6,175 nt of DNA from Planctomycetaceae bacterium. GTDB taxonomy: Bacteria; Planctomycetota; UBA1135; GCA-002686595. Of this stretch, positions 1 through 5,879 are shown one piece after another (the first letter of the stretch is position 1; each line of letters starts with the position of its first letter). The stretch covers positions 1 to 6,175 of the forward strand of contig JABWBL010000352.1 of NCBI GenBank assembly GCA_013360535.1. The letters run 5' to 3'. The notes beneath the pieces were generated by a model. That model was not told the origin of the DNA. It saw only the letters and a list, made by a program, of their open reading frames with translations, and ran no database searches. The translations under genes and the position numbers were made by a program.

Positions 1-1101
1 GAGCGCCTGCTCTGGCCCATACAGGAGCTCGAGCCGTCGCCGCGTGTTCGCGAGCCCGATGTGGACGCCGCTCGCGTCCGCCGCACGCTGGCCGGAAACG
101 CGCACATCCTCGGGAATTCCGGGCCCATCGTCCTCGACCACGATCTCGACACGCGCGCCGTGGACACGCGCGCGCACGCTGATCGTGCCGCCCTCGACCC
201 GCGGCGCGACGCCGTGGCGCACCGCGTTCTCGACGAGCGTCAAGAGGAACAGCGCGGGCACGTTCGCGCCCTCGGCTTGGGGCTCGACCTCGATCTCCAC
301 AGCGAGCCGTTCGCCGAAGCGGATGCGCTCGATCTCGAGGTAACGCCGCGCGAGCTCGACCTCCTCGGCGAGCGTCACTTCTTGCGCGTCGGCGCGGTCG
401 AGCGTCTGCCGCAGGAGCGACGCGATCGACGCGAGCACCGCGAGCGCCCGCTGCTTCTCGTCGGCGCGCACGAGGCCACCGACGGAATGCAGCGCGTTGA
501 ACAGGAAGTGCGGATGCAGCTGGCTGCGCAGCGTGTCGAGCTGCGCGCGCGACACCTCTCCCGCGAGCTGCGCCTCGCGCAGGCGTGCCTCGGCGGCGCG
601 GCGCTCTTCCTGCTGCGAACGCAGGAACGAGTACACCGCGGCGCCCGTCGCGAGCACGAGCCAGTAGACGAGCAGCTCGCGCGTGAAACGGAACGACGCC
701 TCGCCCACCGGGCGCGACGGAGCGAACCACGTGCCCTGGAACACGACGTTCGCGAGCACTTCCTCGTAGGTCTTGAACAGGTACGCGACGGCGACCGACA
801 GCGGAGCCTGCACCGCCGCCGCGAACAGCCACGAGCGCCGCACGCGGAAGATCCAGCGCGCGAGGTACACCATCGGCCCGCCGAGCAGGCCCCACGGCGC
901 CCACAGGCAGACCTGCTGGATGTAGAGCGCGTCCCACTCGTAGTTGCGGTTGCGCGAGTGCAGCGTCTCGACGACCTGCAGCGTCGTCACGCCCGCGACG
1001 AAGGCGGTGAGCAGCGCCGCGACGAGCGCGCGCCGCGCCGGGCTGGCGAGCCACAGCTCGACATCCTGCGCGAACTTCGTGCTTTCGACGGCGGGGGCCA
1101 C
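1..1101 (-). CDS. LytS/YehU-type sensor histidine kinase, 3' end cut by window edge
   Basis: This is a membrane sensor kinase that autophosphorylates on His and normally passes the phosphate to a LytTR-type response regulator. Translation of the minus strand shows four hydrophobic stretches at about residues 25-44, 60-85, 91-109 and 143-160, then a charged, Gln/Glu/Arg-rich helical linker (161-192). Next comes the His_kinase block LHPHFLFNALHS with phospho-acceptor His198. An HATPase domain follows: N box TLVENAVRHG (288-297), G1 box DDGPGIP (324-330) and a G2-like block HIGLANTRRRL from residue 347. The first Gly of the usual GxGLxN is His347. The protein is open at position 1, so perhaps a few dozen C-terminal residues are missing. 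No in-frame ATG lies before residue 77; the GTG at 1101 is the best start, with GGAAGG just upstream (spacing rather short). It follows the DUF4375 gene by 63 nt on the same strand. There is no periplasmic sensor domain, so the signal is unknown. Confidence 0.92.
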   Translation of the reverse strand, partial: MAPAVESTKFAQDVELWLASPARRALVAALLTAFVAGVTTLQVVETLHSRNRNYEWDALYIQQVCLWAPWGLLGGPMVYLARWIFRVRRSWLFAAAVQAPLSVAVAYLFKTYEEVLANVVFQGTWFAPSRPVGEASFRFTRELLVYWLVLATGAAVYSFLRSQQEERRAAEARLREAQLAGEVSRAQLDTLRSQLHPHFLFNALHSVGGLVRADEKQRALAVLASIASLLRQTLDRADAQEVTLAEEVELARRYLEIERIRFGERLAVEIEVEPQAEGANVPALFLLTLVENAVRHGVAPRVEGGTISVRARVHGARVEIVVEDDGPGIPEDVRVSGQRAADASGVHIGLANTRRRLELLYGPEQAL

Positions 1102-1164
1102 GACCTTCCAGCCTACCTGCCGGCCTGCGCTCGCGCGGCGCCCGCGCCCGCGCCTTGGCCCGGC

Positions 1165-1623
1165 TCAGGAATCGCTTTCCACGTCACCCGCGCCCGGAGC
1201 GCCGGTCTGCGCCTGCCAGTAGCGCAGCGTCGCCTTGCGCATGCGTTCGGGGCCGAGCTCCTCGTAGGCATCGCGCAGGCGCTCGAACACGTCCTCGAGG
1301 TCGGTCGCCACCTCGTCGAGCGCGTCGGTGCGCTCGTCGATGTCGTCGGGCACCTCGCCGTCGGGGAAGCCTTGAATCGCCTTCTCGAGCCACTTCGCCA
1401 GCGGTCGCGCCGAGATCGTCTGCAGCGCCTCGACGGTCTGCTCGGCGAAGCGTCCGCTGTCGTTGTAGAAGAACGAGTCGGGGCCGCCGTTGTCGAGCGC
1501 GGTGGCGAAGCTCCCCACGAGGAACACCGTGCGTTCCGGCTCGCTGAGCGCGCGCAGGCCGCCGCGCTGCACCTTCGGCGCGAGCGTCTGGCAGAGCGTG
1601 TCGAGTTCGCGAGTGGCGTCCAA
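1165..1623 (-). CDS. DUF4375 (DMP19-like) domain protein, 152 aa
   Basis: This is a small, acidic, soluble protein without a signal peptide or membrane segment. The core LVGSFATALDNGGPDSFFYN (residues 35-54) followed by DSG (55-57) matches the hallmark of the DUF4375/DMP19 family: an Asn-Gly-Gly turn, aromatic residues, then Asn-x-Ser-Gly. After it come helices with alternating Ala/Leu, as in that family. The family assignment is from memory of the motif; the biochemical function is not established. The start is a TTG at 1623. An in-frame TGA lies about 60 nt upstream with no ATG or GTG between, so the true start is TTG 1623 or the GTG at residue 18; no strong ribosome binding site is visible. 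The stop TGA (1165-1167) lies 63 nt before the histidine kinase start, so the two probably share a transcript. Whether this protein acts with the kinase is only a guess from position. Confidence 0.75.
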   Translation of the reverse strand: MDATRELDTLCQTLAPKVQRGGLRALSEPERTVFLVGSFATALDNGGPDSFFYNDSGRFAEQTVEALQTISARPLAKWLEKAIQGFPDGEVPDDIDERTDALDEVATDLEDVFERLRDAYEELGPERMRKATLRYWQAQTGAPGAGDVESDS

Positions 1624-1667
1624 GCGGCGTGCGAGCTTAGGCGATCGGCTCGCCCGCTTCCAACGCA

Positions 1668-1702
1668 GCGCCCCGGCCCCCGTTCACGGGCAGCCGGGGC
1701 GC
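1668..1702. terminator. strong GC hairpin between nrdB and the DUF4375 gene
   Basis: GCGCCCCGGC (1668-1677) pairs perfectly with GCCGGGGCGC (1693-1702). The 15-nt loop contains a nested stem CCCG (1679-1682)/CGGG (1687-1690) closed by TTCA. This is the strongest hairpin in the gap and lies downstream of nrdAB in their direction of transcription, so it may end that transcript. No run of T follows on either strand, so it is not a classical intrinsic terminator; it could instead be an RNA 3'-end stabiliser, or a leader structure ahead of the DUF4375 gene. Confidence 0.35.
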
Positions 1703-1728
1703 GCGCATGGAGGACGCTGCGGGGCTAG

Positions 1729-1768
1729 CCCGGCTTGTTCATGAGCCTCGTAGCGAGAACGCGAAAAC
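1729..1768 (+). repeat. left terminal inverted repeat of the CTAG-flanked element
   Basis: This 40-bp arm pairs with 1840-1878. The first 21 bases differ from the other arm at only two positions (G/C and G/A); a poorly matched stretch follows, then AACGCGAAA is shared. The adjacent outer CTAG is 1725-1728. Confidence 0.6.
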
Positions 1769-1839
1769 GCCGGCGATGCAAGGCGCGAGGATGGTTTTTC
1801 CCGCAGGCGACCTGCAGGTCGCTGAGGACCAAAACCAGC

Positions 1840-1878
1840 GGTTTCGCGTTCGCAGTAGAGGCTCATGAATAAGGCGGG
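1840..1878 (-). repeat. right terminal inverted repeat of the CTAG-flanked element
   Basis: This 39-bp arm is the inverted partner of 1729-1768. Its outer end abuts CTAG (1879-1882), and the TAG stop of nrdB, read on the minus strand, lies within that tetranucleotide. Confidence 0.6.
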
Positions 1879-2904
1879 CTAGAACGCCTCGTCGAAGGCG
1901 ACCTCGCCCGTGACGCCGACCTGATAGGCGCTGACGCGGCGTTCGAAGAAGTTCGAGAGCTCCTGCACGTCCTGCAGCTCCATGAACCCGAACGGATTCT
2001 TCGAGCCGTAGCGCTTCTTGAGGCCGAGGTTCTCGAGGCGCTGGTCGGCGACGTATTCGAGGTACTGGCGCATGTCGCGCGAGGAGAGCCCCGGGACGCC
2101 GCCCTGCAGCAGGTCCTCGGCGAACTGCGTCTCGCAGCCGACGGCCTCGTCGATCATCTGGTGGATGTCGCGCTCGAGCTGCGCGTCGAACAGCTCCGGC
2201 TCCTCGCGCCGCACGGTGTCGGCGACTTCCAGCGCGAAGCTCATGTGCATGCTCTCGTCGCGGAAGACCCAGTTCGTGCCGGACGCGAGGCCGTTCAGCA
2301 GGCCCTTCGAGCGCATGAAGTAGACGTAGGCGAAGGCCGCGTAGAAGAACAGGCCCTCGACGCAGCACGCGAAGCAGATCAGGTTGAGCAGGAAGCGCTT
2401 GCGGTCCTCGGGCGTGTTCAGGCGGTCGAGGGACGTCGCGGAATCCATCCACTTGAAGCAGAACTCGCCCTTGCGCGCGATCGACGGGATGTTGTGGATC
2501 GCCGCGAAGGCGAGCTCGCGCTCCTTGATGTCGGGCACGTAGTTGTCGAGCAGCGTCAGGTAGAACTGCACGTGCAGCGCTTCCTCGTAGATCTGCCGCG
2601 ACAGGTACATGCGCGCCTCGGGCGCGTTGATGTGGCGGTAGAGGTTGAGCGCCACGTTGTTGCCGACGATCGAGTCGCCGGTCGCGAAGAACGCGACGAG
2701 GCGGTGCACGAGGTGCTTCTCGGCCGGCAGCAGGCGGCTGCGCAGGTCGACGAGGTCGGAGGAGAAGTCGACCTCCTCGACCGTCCACGTGTTGCGGATC
2801 GCCGCCTTGTACATTTCGTAGTAGACGGGATAGCGCATCGGCCTGAGCGTCAGGTCGAGGCCGGGGTTGAGGATCATCTGGCGCGGGGCGACGGCGACGG
2901 ACAT
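1879..2904 (-). CDS. nrdB: Class Ia ribonucleotide reductase, radical-bearing beta subunit (R2), 341 aa
   Basis: NrdB holds the diiron-oxo centre and tyrosyl radical that start ribonucleotide reduction in the cytoplasmic alpha/beta complex. The metal ligands can be assigned by spacing to the E. coli enzyme: Asp77 (GDSIVGNN), Glu108 and His111 (EEALH), Glu183 (CVEGLFFY), Glu217 and His220 (DESMH). The radical Tyr115 lies four residues after His111, as Tyr122 does in E. coli. With Asp77 this argues against the chlamydial class Ic type, which has Phe at the radical site. Trp40 is the likely counterpart of the electron-transfer Trp48. Tyr327 in the C-terminal AYQVG tail matches the interface tyrosine (E. 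coli Tyr356). It starts at ATG 2904, 54 nt after nrdA, on the same strand; no clear ribosome binding site is seen, so translation may be coupled to nrdA or need only a weak site. Its TAG stop falls in the CTAG that borders the inserted element. Confidence 0.97.
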   Translation of the reverse strand: MSVAVAPRQMILNPGLDLTLRPMRYPVYYEMYKAAIRNTWTVEEVDFSSDLVDLRSRLLPAEKHLVHRLVAFFATGDSIVGNNVALNLYRHINAPEARMYLSRQIYEEALHVQFYLTLLDNYVPDIKERELAFAAIHNIPSIARKGEFCFKWMDSATSLDRLNTPEDRKRFLLNLICFACCVEGLFFYAAFAYVYFMRSKGLLNGLASGTNWVFRDESMHMSFALEVADTVRREEPELFDAQLERDIHQMIDEAVGCETQFAEDLLQGGVPGLSSRDMRQYLEYVADQRLENLGLKKRYGSKNPFGFMELQDVQELSNFFERRVSAYQVGVTGEVAFDEAF

Positions 2905-2958
2905 GCGACGGTGCTTCTGGTGGGACGTGAGATGAGGAGCGGAAAAACGCCGGCGCAG

Positions 2959-5370
2959 TTACTGGCAGGCTTCGCAGGACTCGGGGTTCTCGAGCGAGCA
3001 GGCGACGGCCTGCGCGTCGGTCACCGGCGCGGTGGCGGCGGCCGTGCTCGACACGGTCGTCTGCCGGATGCGCGTCGCGGGGCGCGAGCGCAGGTAGTAG
3101 GTCGTCTTGAGGCCGCTCTTCCACGCGTACATGTACATGGACGAGAGCTTGCCGATGACGGGGTTCTCGATGAACAGGTTGAGCGACTGCGACTGGTCGA
3201 TCCACGGGCCGCGCGCGCAGGCGTGGTCGACGAGCGCCTTCTGCGGCAGCTCCCACGCGGTGCGGTACAGCGCGCGCAGGTCGGCCGGGATCACGTCGAT
3301 GTCCTGGATCGAGCCTTCGGCCGACTTGATGCGGTTGCGCATCTCCTCGTTCCACAGGCCGCGTTCCTTCAGTTCCTGAACGAGGTAGCGGTTGATCTGG
3401 ATGAAGTCGCCCGAGAGCGTCTCGCGCTTGAAGAGGTTCGAGATCTGCGGCTCGATGCACTCGTAGCAACCCGCGATCGACGCGATCGTCGCCGTCGGCG
3501 CGATCGCGATCAGCAGCGAGTTGCGCAGGCCGTGCACCGCGATGCGCGCCTTGAGGTCGTCCCAGCGCTTCTCGTCGCTCGGCTTGTGGCCCCACAGGTC
3601 GTGCTGCAGCTGGCCCTTCGCCGCGCGCGTCTGGTCGAACAGCGGGTGCGCGCCCGATTCCTCGGCCAGCTCGCAGCTGGTGAACAGCGCGTTGAAGTAG
3701 ATCTCCTCCTGGATGCGCGCGGAGAGCTCGACCGCGGCCTGGCTGTCGAACGGCAGGCGCAGCTTGAAGAACACGTCCTGCAGGCCCATCACGCCCAGGC
3801 CCACCGGGCGCCACGCGAAGTTGGACGTGCGCGCGGTCTCGGTCGGGTAGTAGTTGATGTCGATCACGCGATCGAGGCGGCGCACCGCGACGCGCGTGAT
3901 CTCGCCGAGGCGCACGAAGTCGAAGGCGCCGTCGCGCACGAGCTTGCCGAGGTTGATCGAGCCGAGGTTGCACACCGCGGTCTCGTCGTTGCTCGTCACC
4001 TCGATGATCTCGGTGCACAGGTTCGACAGGTGCACCGTGCGGCCGGGCGTCCCCGTCTGGTTGCACTTGCCGTTGGAGGAATCCTTGAACGTCATCCAGC
4101 CGTTCCCGGTCTGGGCGAGCGTGCGCATCATGCGCGAGTACAGCTCGCGCGCCTTGACCTGACGCACGAAGAGCTTCTTCTCTTCCGCCTCGAGGTAGGC
4201 GTCCTCGAACTCCTTGCCGTACAGGTCGGTGAAGTGCGGGACGACCTTCGGGTCGAACAGCGACCACGTGCCATCCTGCTCGACCCGCTGCATGAACAGA
4301 TCGGGCACCCAGTTGGCGAGGTTGAGGTTGTGCGTGCGGCGCGCCTCGTCGCCGGTGTTGTCGCGCAGCTCGAGGAACTCGTCGATGTCGGCGTGCCAGG
4401 TCTCGAGGTAGACGCAGCAGGCGCCCTTGCGGCGACCACCCTGGTTGACGGCGGCGACCGAGCTGTCGAGCGTCTTGAGCCACGGCACGATGCCGTTGGA
4501 GTGGCCGTTGGTGCCGCGGATCAGCGAGCCCTTGGCGCGCACGCGCGTGTAGGAGAGGCCGATGCCGCCGGCGAACTTCGAGAGCTGCGCGACGTCGGCG
4601 TACTTGGCGTAGATCGACGCGAGATCGTCGAGCGGCGAGTCGAGCAGGTAGCAGGACGAGAGCTGCGAGCGCTGCGAGCCGGAATTGAACAGGGTCGGCG
4701 AGCTCGGCAGGTACTCGAGCGAGCTCACCAGCTGGTAGAACTCGATCGCTTCCTTGGGGTTTTGCGACAGGCCGCAGGCGACGCGCAGGAAGAAGTACTG
4801 CGGCGTCTCGAGCGCCTCGCGCGTCTGCGGGTTCACGAGCAGGTAGCGGTCGTACACCGTGCGCAGGCCGAAGTACTCGAACAGGTCGGTGCGCTCCGCG
4901 AGCACGGCCTGGTCGAGCTTGCGCGAGTGCAGCGCGACGAAGTCGGCGGTCGCCTTGGACACGAGCCCGTGCTCGAAGGCGGCGCGCACCGACTGCGAGA
5001 AGCTCATGATGTCCTGGTTGCGGACCTCCTTCTCGATGAAGGCGCCGAGCAGGCGCGCCGCGAGACGCGAGTACTGCGGCTCCTCCGCGATCAGCGACGC
5101 CGCGGTCTGGATCGAGAGCTGGTCGAGCTCCTGCGTCGTCGCCCCGTCGTAGAGGCCGGAGATCGTGCGCGTCGCGATGCGCATCGCGTCGACCTCGGTG
5201 AGCCCCGCCGCGCAGCGCTCGACCGCGCGCACGATCTTCATCACGTCGACCGGCTCGAGATTGCCTGCGCGCTTGCGCACGCGCATGCGCGTCTCACCCG
5301 TGCTCGCGGCGGCGCGCCGCGCGCTCTCGCCAGCCGGGCTCGGCTTGGGCTGCAATTCGACTTGGGACAT
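2959..5370 (-). CDS. nrdA: Class Ia ribonucleotide reductase, catalytic alpha subunit (R1), 803 aa
   Basis: NrdA reduces ribonucleoside diphosphates to deoxyribonucleotides using a thiyl radical passed from NrdB. Counting from ATG 5370: an ATP-cone (about residues 28-118, starting RMRVRKRAGN) senses ATP/dATP for overall activity. Cys240 (LSSCYLL) and Cys467 (AVCNLG) are the active-site dithiol. Asn450, Cys452 and Glu454 (SNLCTE) form the radical/catalytic finger loop. Tyr758-Tyr759 (KTTYYLR) is the radical-transfer pair, and the tail ends CEACQ with Cys799 and Cys802, the shuttle thiols reduced by thioredoxin or glutaredoxin. The length is slightly above the E. coli enzyme (761 aa) because of a Ser/Pro/Ala-rich leader. 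The start is uncertain: ATG 5370 has no ribosome binding site; GTG 5397 (nine residues longer) has AAGG five nt upstream; TTG 5436 follows a pyrimidine-rich stretch and is least likely. It is the first gene of the operon with nrdB and lies downstream of the NrdR-like boxes. Confidence 0.96.
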   Translation of the reverse strand: MSQVELQPKPSPAGESARRAAASTGETRMRVRKRAGNLEPVDVMKIVRAVERCAAGLTEVDAMRIATRTISGLYDGATTQELDQLSIQTAASLIAEEPQYSRLAARLLGAFIEKEVRNQDIMSFSQSVRAAFEHGLVSKATADFVALHSRKLDQAVLAERTDLFEYFGLRTVYDRYLLVNPQTREALETPQYFFLRVACGLSQNPKEAIEFYQLVSSLEYLPSSPTLFNSGSQRSQLSSCYLLDSPLDDLASIYAKYADVAQLSKFAGGIGLSYTRVRAKGSLIRGTNGHSNGIVPWLKTLDSSVAAVNQGGRRKGACCVYLETWHADIDEFLELRDNTGDEARRTHNLNLANWVPDLFMQRVEQDGTWSLFDPKVVPHFTDLYGKEFEDAYLEAEEKKLFVRQVKARELYSRMMRTLAQTGNGWMTFKDSSNGKCNQTGTPGRTVHLSNLCTEIIEVTSNDETAVCNLGSINLGKLVRDGAFDFVRLGEITRVAVRRLDRVIDINYYPTETARTSNFAWRPVGLGVMGLQDVFFKLRLPFDSQAAVELSARIQEEIYFNALFTSCELAEESGAHPLFDQTRAAKGQLQHDLWGHKPSDEKRWDDLKARIAVHGLRNSLLIAIAPTATIASIAGCYECIEPQISNLFKRETLSGDFIQINRYLVQELKERGLWNEEMRNRIKSAEGSIQDIDVIPADLRALYRTAWELPQKALVDHACARGPWIDQSQSLNLFIENPVIGKLSSMYMYAWKSGLKTTYYLRSRPATRIRQTTVSSTAAATAPVTDAQAVACSLENPESCEACQ

Positions 5371-5538
5371 GCTGGACTGGGTCGAGGTCTGGGACACGGT
5401 GACCTTGGAGCCCCACGAACGGGGACCCCGGGGCAAGGAGACTAGAGGGGAGAGGAGAAGCTCACGCGCACGGGAGAGCTGCTCGGCCCGCGCCGAATTC
5501 CCCTCGGCTCGCGAACCCCGTCCCCCGGGCGAGGCGGG
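5371..5538 (-). other. presumed nrdA 5' leader
   Basis: This stretch lies between the proposed promoter and nrdA, and its first part would be coding if translation begins at GTG 5397 or TTG 5436. It is GC-rich with a purine-rich plus strand. A small hairpin CCCC/GGGG with a 6-nt loop (5411-5424) sits just upstream of the AAGG that precedes GTG 5397. I recognise no riboswitch, and in particular none of the class expected for cobalamin-dependent reductases. Confidence 0.3.
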
Positions 5539-5568
5539 ACCATAGCGACGCTAGTTCTGGGGTAGCAA
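5539..5568 (-). promoter_or_regulatory. nrdA: candidate nrdAB promoter
   Basis: On the minus strand TTGCTA (5563-5568) and TATGGT (5539-5544) are separated by 18 nt; each matches the sigma-70 hexamer at four of six positions. Transcription would begin near 5532, giving a leader of roughly 135-160 nt. The match alone is weak. Support comes from position: one NrdR-like box covers the spacer and touches the -35, and the second lies just upstream, the expected layout for repression. Confidence 0.35.
5548..5563. promoter_or_regulatory. NrdR-like box, promoter-overlapping copy
   Basis: ACGCTAGTTCTGGGGT agrees with the NrdR consensus acaCwAtATaTwGtgt at about 10 of 16 positions, including CTA at the left of the core. 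It is the weaker of the pair. Its start is exactly 32 bp from the start of the other box, three turns of helix, as seen in characterised NrdR operators. Its overlap with the candidate -35/-10 spacer suggests repression of nrdAB by dATP-loaded NrdR. Confidence 0.45.
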
Positions 5569-5579
5569 GAAGGAGCCTG

Positions 5580-5595
5580 CCCCTAGATGTTGTGG
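5580..5595. promoter_or_regulatory. NrdR-like box, upstream copy
   Basis: CCCCTAGATGTTGTGG carries the palindromic core CWANATNTWG (CTAGATGTTG) that marks NrdR sites, plus TG in the right flank; about 11 of 16 positions agree with the consensus. NrdR is a zinc-ribbon/ATP-cone repressor whose known targets are mostly ribonucleotide reductase promoters. Finding the site about 180-210 bp upstream of nrdA, in helical register with a second copy, makes this a good call despite the lack of an nrdR gene in the window. Confidence 0.6.
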
Positions 5596-5864
5596 TTTTC
5601 CGTCCCCGCAGGCTTGACTCGGTACAATCCGAGGCTCGGCGCGCGCAGACGGCCGGGCCGAATCTCGTAACTGCTGTTCAGGAAACGACTTGCGCGCGTC
5701 GCATTTCGCCGTTTCCGGCTTGATTCGGCCGCCGGCGGTCGTTCCAGCGAGCGGAGGCCTCCCGGGAAAATCCTCGCGGACCGATTCGGGGCCCTGCGGC
5801 GGCCCGCGCCCCGACCGCGAGCCCTGCGTTCCAATTCGCCGCTAACGGCCCGCGCGACGGCCTG
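5596..5864. other. divergent intergenic region, no gene seen
   Basis: About 270 nt lie between the NrdR-like boxes and the plus-strand gene. TTGACT (5614-5619) and TACAAT (5623-5628) both look like promoter hexamers but are only 3 nt apart, so they do not form a pair. A loose inverted repeat GGAAACG (5681-5687)/CGTTTCC (5710-5716) is present. The plus-strand gene's promoter must lie here or further left, but I cannot place it. Minus-strand frames here are Arg/Ala/Gly-rich and look non-coding. Confidence 0.3.
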
Positions 5865-5870
5865 TAGGGG
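5865..5870 (+). promoter_or_regulatory. ribosome binding site and upstream stop fixing the start at 5880
   Basis: An in-frame TAG (5865-5867) overlaps AGGGG (5866-5870), which lies 9 nt before the ATG at 5880. The stop excludes any upstream in-frame start, and the purine run is a plausible Shine-Dalgarno sequence. Confidence 0.45.
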
Positions 5871-5879
5871 CCCGCCGCC

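Larger units (their letters stand above)
1729..1878. mobile_element. MITE-like 150-bp inverted-repeat element flanked by CTAG
   Basis: The two ends are imperfect inverted repeats of about 40 bp. Reading inward, the left end starts CCCGGCTTGTTCATGAGCCT and the right end (opposite strand) CCCGCCTTATTCATGAGCCT; both later share AACGCGAAA. The identity stops at CTAG on each side (1725-1728 and 1879-1882), which fits a 4-bp target duplication; CTAG is a rare tetranucleotide. Inside, TGGTTTT (1792-1798) can pair with AAAACCA (1831-1837), and a perfect 16-bp palindrome GCGACCTGCAGGTCGC lies at 1807-1822 near the centre. The whole element can therefore fold into one long hairpin. It has no credible coding region, so movement would depend on a transposase elsewhere. 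The parent IS family cannot be named. Alternatives are a repeated palindromic RNA element or a chance terminator, but the coincident boundaries favour an insertion. Confidence 0.55.

Noticed and set aside
61..1728. 555-codon plus-strand frame opposite the kinase and DUF4375 genes
   Set aside because: It is the codon-for-codon complement of the kinase frame (HPHFLFN, N, G1 and G2 boxes are on the minus strand) and has low-complexity Arg/Glu composition.
1764..1775. AAAACGCCGGCG shared between the element and the nrdA-nrdB gap (about 2943-2955)
   Set aside because: Twelve bases of common GC-rich composition without extended similarity; probably coincidence.
1684..1866. 60-codon minus-strand frame inside the CTAG-flanked element
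   Set aside because: The sequence is explained by the inverted repeats and palindrome; no ribosome binding site or family motif is present.
2941..2957. CGCCGGCG followed by TTTTT on the minus strand just after the nrdA stop, resembling a terminator
   Set aside because: The palindrome has no room for a loop, and nrdB follows after only 54 nt as its expected operon partner.
1739..4483. 914-codon minus-strand frame overlapping nrdA and nrdB
   Set aside because: It is out of frame with both reductase genes, Arg/Pro/Ala-rich and has no recognisable domain; nrdA and nrdB carry all the family residues.
2161..5445. 1094-codon open frame on the plus strand, antisense to nrdAB
   Set aside because: It mirrors the codons of nrdA/nrdB and is rich in Arg, Leu, Val, Glu and Ala without any motif. 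Long antisense frames are expected where codons nearly always end in G or C.
5614..5628. TTGACT and TACAAT as a plus-strand promoter
   Set aside because: Only 3 nt separate the two hexamers, far below the roughly 17 nt needed, and neither has a suitable partner at the right distance.
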